Of a stretch of DNA of 64,000 nt, positions 1-11,184 are shown piece after piece; position 1 is the first letter of the stretch, and each line of letters opens with the position of its first letter. The notes beneath the pieces are model-generated. The model saw nothing but the letters and a program-made list of their open reading frames with translations, ran no database searches and was not told where the DNA came from. The stretch is from Vitellaria paradoxa. Taxonomy: Eukaryota > Streptophyta > Magnoliopsida > Ericales > Sapotaceae. The translations under genes and the position numbers were made by a program. The stretch lies in contig CM034239.1 in assembly GCA_019916065.1 (NCBI GenBank), positions 47,939,812 through 48,003,811 on the forward strand, in the 5' to 3' direction.

Positions 1-807
1 ATAAGACAAGCACTTCTAACGCAGATGACTAGATAATGAAATCAAAACAAATAATAACTAGTGCTTAAAACGAATGGCACTCAATTTTCAATTTAGACGA
101 ACTTTGAAAATATAGGAAAAAGCATAAGAGGCAATGGTTATAAATGTTAAGTTACTGATTGTCTTAAAAGGTTAAATGGTTAGGAAATGAGCCTAGTATT
201 ATATATCAAGCTAGTTTAACACTTTTTTACATGTGCAGCTCTGTTTTGCACATGGAAGAAGAAATCAAATCAAATAAGTGGACCAACCACAACATAAAAA
301 AAATTACCAAAAAAAAAAATAATTATAAAAAAAAAAAAACTGCAACAGATTAAGGCAAATCCACATGATAACAAGATTTGAACTTGTGAAACCAAAACTT
401 TATTATCATATTAAGTCACCAATTATCTCCTAAACTTTAAATACCAATAATATATATCAAGTTGATTTAATAATAGTGACCCCATAGGGGGTGTGCTAAG
501 TCTCCTATCGAAGTCATATGGGGCAAAAGAAATAGTTTTCATACCAGCTTGTAAAACTCACAGTCATAGTGCCCTATTGGAAGTCAAATCAAAAGCACAA
601 CTAACAGTTCATGTTCTTCAATTGCAGAAAGGTTTGACCTTGAACCTACAAACAAGCTTCTTCCTTTTTGAGGTAAAGTTGTCAATTGTGAGTACAATCT
701 TACCAAGCTCATCGATTTTGAAGTACATGCCACTGGTTCATTAGTTGGGGCCATCTTCATTAGTCATGTATTCAGCACTATAGCAATTGCGTACAAAAGT
801 TAAAGAA

Positions 808-949
808 GATGGTCCCAGCTAATGAACCAATAGTGTGTATCAGCTTCAAAATCGGTGAGCTTGGTAAGATTGTACTCACAATTGACAACTTTACTTCAAA
901 AAAGAAGAAGCTTGTTTACAGGTTCAAGGTTAAACCTTTCTGCAATTGA
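808..949 (+). pseudogene. Inverted fragment of the patellin last exon (GOLD C-terminus)
   Basis: The plus strand reads in frame from about 808 to a TGA at 947-949 and matches the end of the intact patellin (IVLTIDNFTS, then LVYRFKVKPFCN). It lies opposite the sense copy of the same exon at about 552-763, so the two can pair in one transcript. Nothing upstream supplies a promoter or splice acceptor, so this is a displaced exon piece. Confidence 0.85.
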
Positions 950-1002
950 AAAACATAAACCATTACTTGTGCTTTTGATTTGACTTCCAATAGGGCACTA
1001 TG

Positions 1003-1093
1003 TTTTTTTAACAAAAGATAAACTCAGACCCAACAAACCAACTCAAAAGTTGGTTTGCCAGATAAGGGAGATAACGCACACAATACAACTAAA
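1003..1093 (-). mobile_element. 91-bp retroposon fragment with 12-bp target duplication
   Basis: The 91 bp are flanked by a perfect 12-bp direct repeat, tagggcactatg, at 991-1002 and 1094-1105. The left end is a T-run, which is a short poly(A) tail when read on the minus strand. The corresponding position in the other arm of the inverted repeat (about 575) has no insertion. These are hallmarks of a 5'-truncated SINE or LINE copy; the family was not identified. Confidence 0.65.
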
Positions 1094-3392
1094 TAGGGCA
1101 CTATGATTGTGAGTGTTACAAGATGGTATTAAAACTGTTTCTTTTGCCCCGTATGACTTCGATAGGAGACTTAGCACACCTCTTATGGGGTCGCTATTAT
1201 TAAATTAGCTTGATAAATATTATTGGCACTTAAAGTTTAGAAGATAATTGGCGACTTAATATGATAATAGAGCTCTGGTTCCATAAATTCAAATCTTGTT
1301 ATCGTGTGAATTTGCCTTTATTATGTTGCAGTTTTTTTGCTAATTATTTATTTATTTATTTGTTTTTTACAATTTTATTATGTTGTAGTTGGTGCACTTA
1401 TTTGGTTTGATTTTTTTTTTCCATGGACAAAACAGAGCTGCACATGTAGAAAAGTGATAAATTAGCTTGATATATAACACTAGGCTCATTTTCTAACCAT
1501 TTAAATTTTTAAGACAATCGGTGACTTAACATTCATAACTATTGTCTCTTATTCTAGACCTCATTTACTAGGATCTCCACAACTTGCTTTGTTGCAGGTT
1601 TAATAGTAATCTCAGTGGCTGGATCATCAATGCTAAATTCAGGGTTGCAATCACAGAGATCTACACTTTGGCCACCATACTGAATCGGTACTTGTTCTGG
1701 TGATATGTATCTGCTTCACCAACTGAAAAACAAAATCAATTTAATCCAAACAGAGGTAACAAAGGGCTTGCGATAACTTGATTTTCACAATAAACGAAAC
1801 AGAAATCTTCACTAACTTGAAAAGGGTCTCTGCAGTTTTGGATGGACCAGAAAATGCAAGCTTGCTTTTGGTCCTCTGGTGCAAGAACGGATATATCATC
1901 GTACAAAAAGCCCGATACCACCAAGGAGCATTGATGAACACCTTAGGAAGTAAAAACCAACAGGATGTTTTACATCAACAGAAGCAATTTGATTTGAACC
2001 AATGAAATAAACGCGGAAATGGGTGAAACGGAAATGAAATCACGAAGCATTCTGCCATTCAAGTATTCAACAATACAGAACAATAGTGATTGATGCTGAG
2101 AAATCGTACCTGTTTGGCAAAAAACTCGGGGTAATTGTCCTTAAGCAATTGTTGAAGTTGTCTGGAGGCTATTTTTAGCTCCGTCTTGCCCGGCCCCGGC
2201 CAGTTCTTGAGATCGCTAACCTGAACCATAGTACAAATACCACCGGGACTGAAATCAAGTTTTCTAATGCTCCTCTCCAAGAACTGAATCCACCATCGCA
2301 AGAACTTAGTTCTCTTCTCCTCATCTGCAAAGGTTTTCTGATACAATTCCTCGTTCTGAAACTCGCCATGCACACTGTAACAGACAGGGTGACCTTCCTT
2401 GTCGAAGCCGTGCGTGAAGACAACCTTTTCGAGATCGTCCCCGAGGTCCTCGTGGATCAGGGCATCAATGTTGAACTCCTTTCTCCACCCGATTGTGTTC
2501 CTCAGCATTACAAAGGCATCCTTCACCGTGAAGGCTCTGGCTCTCAAGAACTTCAGTAGAATCATATCGCTTCGATCGTCCTTAAGCAGCGGCACACCCC
2601 AAATAGAAACCTCCGCCGGTGAAGAAGTGATATCAGTCCCTTTCCCTAACACTTCCGCCAGTGCCAGATCCAAAAAATTTGGCCAGTATAGGTGCAAATT
2701 AGGTAGTCCAAGTCAGCATAACCTATATATCCAAGTTTCGACACGTCGCAATAGCAGATATGAAGGTGGGCAGTGGTAGATTCAAAAAACAGATCCTTCA
2801 AGTTATCGCCGGCCTTTATCTTTAAGTTTCGACACGACACATGTGAATATTTCCTCTTCGCTCCTCCTCTTCACATTTTCCTCTAGTACGCATAGAAAGA
2901 AAGATGGGTTTAGTGCTCGGGATTACAACAATACAAAGAAAAATGTGTTTAAGGCTTCCTATACATGGGTCAAGTTGCCAGGCCGGGTTGGGTCATCGGG
3001 TCAAGTCTAAAAATTCAATGTAGGCCTTCACCTACACTCGGCCATTCATGCGTCCGCCAGTGACTTCTGCGGCAGAGGCTGCTGCTGCTAGCTGGTGGTG
3101 CTGCTGGGTATGTGAACTCTTGCTTGTTCAGTGCTTCCTGAACACGCAGCCGTAGTTCTTCAAGTGCCTCAGGTTTCGCAGGTGGGTCAGGCTCCGACGC
3201 CGCCGGTGGCGGCGATAGCGGTGTCTCTTTCTCGATCACCGTCGCAAGCACTCGTCGTTCGGAAATTTCGGCCATTTTGCGGCAAACTCAAGACACGGTG
3301 ATGGAGCTGCGGAGAGAACGTCCCAAGCACCAGAACGAAGCTGGTCTCTGCATATAGCCTAAACCGCAGCTGGTCTGGAGGATGGTAGCATG

Positions 3393-3600
3393 CACCAAAA
3401 TTGTCAAAGACGCTGTAAAAAGCAATGCAAAAATTATAGAAAAAATTTGTTTTCTACCTGTTTAGGGTAAGTAGTGGTTGAAATTAAATTTTATTCGCAC
3501 CGCAATTGTTAGAAACGCTGTAAAAAGCAATGTAAAAATTATAGAAAAAATTTGTTTTCTATCCATTTAGGGTAGGGAGTGGTTGAAGTTAATTAACGAT
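3393..3600. repeat. Tandem duplication, two ~105-bp units
   Basis: 3393-3497 and 3498-about 3600 share the run gctgtaaaaagcaatg.aaaaattatag and a common tail (gtggttgaa). Copy B has a single copy at about 14,440-14,540, so the duplication arose in copy A. Confidence 0.8.
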
Positions 3601-4500
3601 TGGATGGTTAAATTTAAAAATATAATTATGAATGACACATTCCTTAGCTGACGAAATTTAGGGCCTTTGTTAGCGCAAATTTTAGTATTTTTTAATAATT
3701 TTTAATTAAAAATTATTAGTTATAATTTTTGGTGTATTTGGTGAAATAAGTTATAATTTTTAGTAATTTTTTTGTAATTTTTAGATATTTGGTAAAATTT
3801 TTGATAATATTTAATAATTTTTAACAACTTTTGAGTGTTTAGTAAAATTTTTAGCAAATTGTAGCAATTTTTTGTGTGTTTGGTGAAACTTTGAGAGGAA
3901 CAAATTACTGTAGTAAAGCAAAAAAATGATAAAAATTGAGGTTTTACCAAACGCTTAACTTGTAACTTTTAATAAATTTTTATATTTTTGTGTGTTGCTA
4001 AACGGGACCTTAATCGGTGAGTTTAAAATTTAAAGTAACTTCAGATTCACTCATTTCTTAATTTAATGCCGGATTGTTAAATTTTGAAAAAAAAAAGGAA
4101 AAGTAAATAAATTTTAAATTAGTTATAGAAAAAAACTTTTTTTCTATCCTCTTAATTAAGTATCCGTTTGGATTATTAAATTTTGACAAAAATAAAATAA
4201 AATTTAAATTATTAAGTGCTTGGTGTGCTCTTCAAAGAGTACAAAAAAACTTAATAAAAATTAAAAAAAAGTTTGGATAAAAATTGATAAAGGTAGAAAA
4301 AATTAGAGAAAATTAAAGAAAAATAGAGATTTTTGGTGTTGATAAAATTAAAAAAATTAATAAAAATTTGAAAAAAAATTATAAATTTTTTTATTAAATT
4401 TGACACTTCAAACGGACGTTTAACATACATCCAATTTTTTGCTCTCTTAATTTTAAAAAATATTACAAAATTACTCTTTGGATAAATTTGGCAGCACCAG
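3601..4500. other. AT-rich gene-free stretch with a foldback segment
   Basis: No gene seen. 3,665-4,010 is an imperfect foldback: its ends read roughly tttgttagcg and tgctaaacggg, and it is filled with aattttta repeats. It resembles a decayed MITE. The minus-strand ORF inside it is low complexity. Confidence 0.45.
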
Positions 4501-4575
4501 TCTTCTTCTTCTTCTTCTTCTTCTTCTTCTTCTTCTTCTTCTTCTTCTTCTTCTTCTTCTTCTTCTTCTTCTTCT
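4501..4575. repeat. (TCT)n microsatellite, about 25 units
   Basis: An uninterrupted TCT run. Copy B has only gcataattcttcc at the matching place (15,260), so it expanded in copy A. The poly-Phe ORF across it is an artefact. Confidence 0.95.
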
Positions 4576-4639
4576 TTTTCACCAAAAGCTACAAATCGAG
4601 GTGGGCTGTCCAGGTCAGTCGAACCTGGCCCCTGCCTTA

Positions 4640-5548
4640 TTTTTTGATTAAGGGGTTGGGATTAAGAGTCTGTTTGGGAACCTTTGAGCCAAATAGTTTA
4701 TGGGTTAAATGGTTTATTTATTTATTTGTAAAATAATTAAATTTATCCTCTCACATTTTAATTTTCTTTTAAACCTTCAAGAATAAAATGTCAAATTAAC
4801 AAAAAATTAAAAAGTTAACTAAAATATTAAATTATTTTATGACCTTGGTCCAAAAAAAAAATTATGCCTTTTAAAAATTTTTCATACATTAATATTTTCA
4901 ATTGAAGAGTACTTAAAAATTTTGGATTTGAAAATTTTCTTATAAATACAAATAACGTGCTTAAAAATTAAGAAAAAATAAAAATAAAACAAAATTTTAA
5001 TGAAAAATTATGAAACAAATAAAAAAAGAAGCCAAAATAGAAGTAATTTACTCAATAAAGATATCTCAAGCACTCGTAAGTTTTATTAACAAAATGAAAA
5101 GAAAATAAAATTTAGAATTTTTTTCTATTTTCATATATCTAAACGTGGAAATAAATGAAAAAAAACAATATTTCATTAATAAAATTTTTAAAATACATAT
5201 TCAGGGGCATACTTGAGATTAATAAGTGGCATGGCTAAAATTTATAATTAATTGGAGTAAGCATATAATTTCTAAGTGACTAAGGGCAAAAGGTCAAAAA
5301 ATATTTAGGTAAAAAAATACAATTAATATAAATAAATAGGAGCAAAATTATACAAAGTACAAGTGTAACTTTTTAGGTGAATCGGGAGCAATAATTATTC
5401 CCTATAGGTCTTATGTAATTATATTTATTCCTCAAAACATAGAGTAAAAAAAAATTATATATGCATTTTAAGAATATAATAAAGTAGTCACATACACTTT
5501 CTTTAATTTACGTACCTTCTAGAATCACAAATGAAAAAAAAAGAAAAA
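4640..5548. other. AT-rich duplicated flank, no gene
   Basis: Runs parallel to 17,260-18,010 of copy B with many small differences. Nothing coding was seen. Confidence 0.6.
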
Positions 5549-5557
5549 AAAATTATT

Positions 5558-5940
5558 GGATAATTGTCTTTTTATCCTTTATACTTAAGGTAAAAATTAT
5601 TTACACTCCCTGAACATTAAAAACTTATCTAAAATTATTTACACTCCCTGAATATTAAAAACTTATCTTTACATCATTTATACTTTGGATTAAAGTGCAA
5701 GTGTTAAAAAATCTGTCAAATATAATAATTTTGATTCTAAGTAAGTTTAAAATTTGTGTTTATACCGCTAATCTATTTAGTTTTTCATGAGTGTTTTTGT
5801 CTTTTCGTTCCAAAATGTGATGCCGTTTATAATTTCACTTTAGTACAAATACAAATAATATAAAAGTAAGCTTTTAAAGTTTAAGAAATGTAAATGATTT
5901 CCACATTAAGTAGAAGGGATAAAAAAAAGTAATTATCCCC
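5558..5940. mobile_element. Mutator-type MITE, 383 bp, with 9-bp target duplication
   Basis: The ends are inverted: ggataattgtc..., and ...gtaattatcccc. Inversion extends over most of the element: the block around tttacactccctgaacatt pairs with the right half. It is flanked by perfect 9-bp repeats, aaaattatt (5549-5557 and 5941-5949). Copy B at about 18,028 has this target once, without the element. No coding capacity. Confidence 0.85.
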
Positions 5941-6104
5941 AAAATTATTATATTTTCTCTACCAATCACCCAAGCATGTATAAAAAAAATATTATTATTA
6001 TTTTTACTTTCTTATTAGTATTCTATTTTTATTCTATGTTCTCTCTTAAACTATTAAGAGTCTAATTGGTTCGAACAAAAGAGAAGTAAAAGTTAGGAAA
6101 AGGA

Positions 6105-6114
<10 letters not shown>

Positions 6115-6136
<22 letters not shown>

Positions 6137-6140
6137 TATT
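6115..6140. repeat. (TA)n microsatellite
   Basis: A run of alternating TA. At the matching place in copy B (18,178-18,200) there is an (AG)n run instead. Confidence 0.9.
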
Positions 6141-6227
6141 TTCCTTTTCCTAATTTAGTTTAGGCTGATTGTTTGACTTAAAACGAGAGAAAAAGGAAAT
6201 TATAAAATAAATTTAACATATTTTTAG

Positions 6228-6718
6228 GGTAAGTTACACATTGCTCTCTTTAATATTTAGGCAATTACATTTATCATCCATAACATTTAAAAGTTACATT
6301 TGTCTTTCTTATTTTGAAATGTTGTTAATGCGTGTCGACCCCCAATCTGATAAAATTAACCGTTAAAATTTAACAAAAAATATTAAAATAATTAAAATTT
6401 TAAGTAGTTTTTCTATTTTATCCCTAATTCTCTCATATTTTCGCCAATTTTCATTACAAAAATTTTAAAAAATAACCAAAAAAAAAAAAAGTAAAAACAA
6501 AAAGCTTTTTGAGGACTTTTATAAAGAAAATTGATGAGATGTGGGAGGAGGGGGGGATAAAATATATAAAAAAAAACCTTAAATTATATGATTTATTTTA
6601 TCAGAAGGAGATCAATATTAGTAACATTTCAAAATAAGGAAGGCAAGTGTGATGTTTAAATATTGTAGGCAGTAAGTGTAATTATTCAAATGTCAAGTGA
6701 AGGTAAATATAATTACCC
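6228..6718. mobile_element. Foldback MITE, 491 bp
   Basis: The terminal inverted repeats begin gggtaagttac on the left and gggtaattata on the right (reverse complement); similarity continues for over 100 bp, including ttattttgaaatgtt on both sides. Flanked by an 8-bp repeat, tattttta. Copy B has no such element at the matching place (about 18,290). Confidence 0.8.
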
Positions 6719-6849
6719 TATTTTTATTTTTTTATGTTTCATTTTCCTTTCAATTTTTTTTTCCATTCTTTAATTTTTTTTTTTTTTATATTTCTCTTCC
6801 GCAAATTCCAAACTGACGTGGACATGTCTAAGCAATGGCTAACGGATTA

Positions 6850-8284
6850 TTTTTCATAATTTATCCGTTGCGGGGACCCAACCTCAAATGCCGACTCGCT
6901 CTTTAACCATCATCGCCCCACAACCAACTCAGCTTTTTATAGTGTTTTATTTATTTATTTATATATTATTTTTTATTTTTATCAAGCCATCTAATAGTAA
7001 TACTATTGTCGATTAAACCTAAGTATGAATACTATTGTCGATTAATCGTTAATTTACCTGAATTTTACATAAAACTTCACAAATATCAGCAGTCAACATC
7101 ACTTAATTGTATAATTGGCAACTAATAATATTACATTTTTTTAATTTATGCCATCAATGTATGTTAGGGTATTATATTTAAGCTCTGTTTGAAATTTTAA
7201 AAATTACTGAAAAATGTTGAAAATATCTAAAATTTATTTACTTTTTTATCTCTTTCTCTTCATTTTCCTTTTGAGAACTGCTAAGATAATTATAATATAT
7301 TTGTGTACATCGTAGAATATTTATATATTCTTGGATAATTTTTAATTCTCTATGTTGCGAGTTCACTAATTGAACATGAACTCAAATTCTTCATTATAAA
7401 TATAATGTGAGAGGCAGGACTAACTAACTCTCGATTCCCCTATTCTTTTTCTCAACCACAACCTCCAAACACAGCCCTAACAGCCGCTCTCTTCCTTTCA
7501 GCTGACGACTTGCAAGTTCTAAGAATTCTACTACTCTCCTAATGCTAAAAAGGTTTCTCTTCCTTTATTTCTTTTAGTTTTATCACTTTGCATATGGACT
7601 CCAACCAAAAGCATAAAATGAAAAATGCCGTTATTTGTAATTTTATTTTTTTCCAGCAGCCTAGTTAAATTTTTCATATCTTATGAATAAAATATCCTAA
7701 TACAAAATGACCTTTTTACCATCCATATTTACTACACATAACCCACATTCTAAAAAACTCTACACAAACAATATCAACAACCACTTGCTCAAAAAATCAA
7801 CAAATTCAACAATCACTTGCTGAAATAAATTTTCAACAGATAAAGGAAACATTTTAACAATTGATTACTGAAAAATTAAAAATTTTTAACAAATACTTGC
7901 TAAAAAAAATCAAACAATCTCAACAATCAGTTGCTAAAAAAATTTAACAATTAACCACATAAAACTTTCAACACTTCTACACCAACATAAAACGAAACAT
8001 TTCAGTAACTGATTACTGAAAAAATTAAAACATTTCAACAAGCTCTTGCCTTTGATTAATGGGTATTTTTGAAGCTTTAGGTGCAATTTGTGAGTTGCGT
8101 GAAGAAATTATTGAATTATTTAGAAAAATCATAAAAGGCATGAACTAACTAGGACACGTAAAGAAAAAGTAGAGTAAGTAGAGTTACGAAAAAGTGATAC
8201 CCTATAATGAATGAACAAATGACCCACAAAATCAATCATACCAGAACGCATGCACGTGCAAGAAAGTTACACACACATACACAT

Positions 8285-8315
<31 letters not shown>

Positions 8316-9600
8316 ACCCCACAAACCAACCTACAAACTAATACAATTAATCTAACCAACAATTCAAACTTCAACAAACAATTATTCCCATCATTAGGGT
8401 CCACTGCGTGGTGGATAGATATGAAGACAAAAGGCATTTGGTTATCAAACCAATTGGTGGGGTGTAGTTTGGTGCAAATGAATGGAAAAAAAGAAATGGT
8501 CATTCTACACAATCATTCCATTTCCATTCCCTCAAAAATACCATTTCTAACAAGACTACCAAACAAGAAAATGAAATAATAGTATAAGAATAACCATTTT
8601 ATTCCATTTCATTCTTTTGTACCAAATTATATCTTGTTTATCACAGATTCTCAAGACTGAACTTAAAGAATTGTATCATGGCCCCAAAAAAAAAAATTTG
8701 GATGAAACTTAATTATAACTAAATAAATTGTGTACAAGAAATATCACATAATATGTTAAATAGCCAGCACTTAGTTATAACTAAATAAATTGTGCACAAG
8801 AAAGATCACAGTACAAAATGGCAGGATGAAGTTTGGGTTTTCCCAGTTCCTTTTCTTTTTATTCCTTGTCCCAATCCTAACATAGCGTAGACAATAAGCA
8901 ATATTATGTTTCGTCTACCAATAATTCATGACCCTATATAGTCAAGCTGCTTGAACAATCAAACCTAAAGCATAGAGTAATCGTGGGAGCAGGTAAACCA
9001 CAGGAAGAAAGAAAGACAAATAGAGACCTAATAATGTTGTTATCAGATATACAAGAGAGCCGCTTTCAATGAACACGATGTGATAACAATGTTATACAGC
9101 AAGATGATAAGCCACAAAATGAAGCAAGCTGGTCATAATCAAAATATGTGCACAAGACTAACAAATAATTCTTAAAATGAAACCTAACTTCTTGAACATT
9201 TAAGCTTGATGCTTCGAAAAAGTCAACAAAAAAGGAGAAAGCAAGCAGTGACAGAAAAACAAAAGAATCAACCAAAATTAAGAAGAATGAAGAGAAAGGA
9301 ATTCCAGGATTATAAATAAAAGGTTTGCAAAGTGTAATCACAAGTTATAAGCAATTAAATGAAAAGACAAGGTTCTACCAACTGCAAAAGTGTCATTTGT
9401 ATTCACCAAAGTAAATTGGAGCAGTATAGCAGAAAAATGCTCGTGCTGGATGATTGGAAATGTCATCTGTTCTAGAAGATGTGTGGTGAATAACAACAAT
9501 ATATATAGGTGACAAATACATCAAAACTATAACAACAAAGAACGCCAATAAATGGGGGTTGTGCATAATCTAAGCAACTGAAGGCTTTCAAGAGGCATCA
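6850..9600. other. Intergenic stretch, no gene recognised
   Basis: AT-rich. 7,770-8,050 holds a degenerate array of short repeats around caacaatcacttgctgaaa. 8,285-8,315 is a (TA)n microsatellite. 8,430-8,630 looks like a small foldback (tttggtt.tcaaacc on the left, tttgtaccaaa on the right). ORFs here show no recognisable protein. Confidence 0.5.
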
Positions 9601-9640
9601 ATAAAGATATAAGACAAGCACTTCCAACATAGATGACTAG

Positions 9641-9811
9641 CCCCCTGGGTTTAACCCGAGTGGCTCATGGGTATGCTCGATTCCTGACTCAAGCGGAATG
9701 TGTGTGAGGGGCAGCATACATCTCCCCGGTTTACCCATTGATTACGTGATTCGTTGAGGGTTGCAATAAACCGATGAGGGTTTCGAGTTATCCAAAAAAA
9801 AAAACACAAAG
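9641..9811 (+). mobile_element. SINE, about 171 bp, with A-tail
   Basis: Begins ccccctgggtttaaccc, has a pol III B-box-like stretch (tgctcgattcc, about 9674-9684) and ends in an A-run (9793-9804). gactag occurs on both sides (9635-9640 and 9812-9817). Copy A has this target once, uninterrupted, at 27-32. A well-spaced A box is not visible, so the tRNA-derived head may be altered. Confidence 0.72.
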
Positions 9812-10289
9812 GACTAGATAATGAAAAGAAAAGACTTCAAAACTGATAATAACTCGTGCTTAAAACAAATGGTATTTAAATTTCAATTTAGACAAACTTC
9901 AAAAATATAGAAAAGACATAACGGAATGGTTGTGAACGTTAAGTTACCGATTGTCCTAAAAGCTTAAACGGTTAGGAAATGAGCTCAGTGTTATATATCA
10001 AGCTAATTTAACACTGTCCCATATGTGCAACCCTGTTCTATACATGGAAGAAAAAATCAAACTGAATAAGTGCATCAACTGCAACAAAATAAAGGCAAAT
10101 CCACACGATAATAAGACTTGAACTTAGTACCTCATGAAACCAGAGCTCTATTATCATATTAAGCCACCAATTATCTCCTAAACTTTAAGTGCTTAAGAAA
10201 TTGACCCAATAATATATATCAAACTAATTTAACAATAATGACCCCAGCGTGCATAGGGGGGTGCTAAGTCCCCTATTGAAGCCATAAAG

Positions 10290-11152
10290 GGGGATTTTTA
10301 GGTATATAAGAGTCATGTACCCAATTGATAACTCCTTGACTAGCTCTTTTGTCAATCCACGCACGACTATGAGCTTGGGGGCATTGTATCACAAGGCTCA
10401 CTTCTTGTTATGATAACAATGAGACAGGCAATACAATTGATGATTGATTATGCCCGCTTAGAAGAACACAAGGTGTAAAAGGAAGGAAATTGTGATGATA
10501 CCAACCCTCATATGGGGTATGTTGAGTCCTATTTTAAAAGTATAAGCAAGGGTTTATACTATTACATAAAGAAATACTAGAAGTATTGGTGAAATCCAAA
10601 AATTGATGAACCTTTGATGTTGGTTAGGCTTTTTTATTTCCTACGATACCCTTCAACCTCTTATATCAATTTTAAAAGTTGAATGAAATAACATCCAAAA
10701 ACTACCCCCAATTAAGTAATTTTACATTTCAAATTTTTAACCATCATATCCTTCTCCTTGTAGGCCCTTATTTGGTTAGATTACACAAATAAAGTGATAT
10801 AAACGCACGCATTGTGTTTGCTCCTCTTTAGTTGATATAAGTGAGTGAACACGATTACTAACTCATTGGCAAGCCTTTTTGAGGAGATCCCATGTTGTTA
10901 CTATGGTATATACACAAAGAACAAACACATAACATTTTGATGCCTATTCATATCATTATTGGCAGTTCTAAATCAAAATAAGAAGAAATTAATGGAAAAA
11001 AATACCATTCAACTTTCAGCACAAAAGCATAAATAACATTCAAGTTGTTTCTTGCTATTGACATTGACTCAACTATATATATTTTATATATGGACATGTA
11101 CGAACAGACTACGACCCAAAATAGTGCTCCAACTAAGGGTCCCATTCCTTAC

Positions 11153-11184
<32 letters not shown>

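Larger units (their letters stand above)
124..1556. repeat. Large inverted repeat, arms about 124-763 and 808-1556
   Basis: The sequence from about 124 to 763 reappears as reverse complement at 808-1556, with a ~45-bp spacer. Both arms hold the patellin 3' exon fragment and its downstream flank, for example the tcctatcgaagtcata block near 500 and its complement near 1,160. Arms are similar but not identical, and the right arm carries an extra 91-bp insertion. The right arm ends abruptly where patellin exon 3 begins (about 1,557). The same flank occurs once, uninverted, at about 9,840-10,290. Confidence 0.88.
552..3275 (-). pseudogene. Truncated patellin copy (tandem duplicate) with rearranged 3' end
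   Basis: This is the duplicate of the patellin at 12.2-14.2 kb. The start (MAEISERR) is at 3275. About 130 bp of the acidic region is deleted near 3,160, and at about 2,660-3,080 the remaining linker is replaced by roughly 400 bp of unrelated sequence, which puts a stop at 3,015. The SEC14 part of exon 1 (about 2660-2110), exon 2 (about 1947-1823) and exon 3 (about 1708-1558) are still open with usable splice sites. The last exon has lost its acceptor and first half: only the GOLD C-terminus remains, once in sense (minus strand, about 552-763) and once inverted (plus strand, 808-949). A 212-aa reading frame starting at 2697 covers the SEC14 N-terminal part without the acidic domain. A full patellin cannot be made from this locus. 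Confidence 0.88.
1..6850. repeat. Segmental duplication, copy A
   Basis: Collinear with copy B (9,609-19,380). Matching landmarks are: the start (aagacaagcactt) with 9,611; the patellin exons; the 3' flank at 3,300-3,470 with 14,270-14,560; the ctacaaatcgaggtgggct block at 4,590 with 15,300; the AT-rich tract at 4,830-5,520 with 17,300-18,000; and cttccgcaaa(t)tccaaactg at about 6,800 with 19,350. The left limit lies outside the window. Copy A lacks the MIC10 gene that follows copy B. Confidence 0.8.

Noticed and set aside
4488..4736. ORF with a long poly-Phe run
   Set aside because: Created by the TCT microsatellite.
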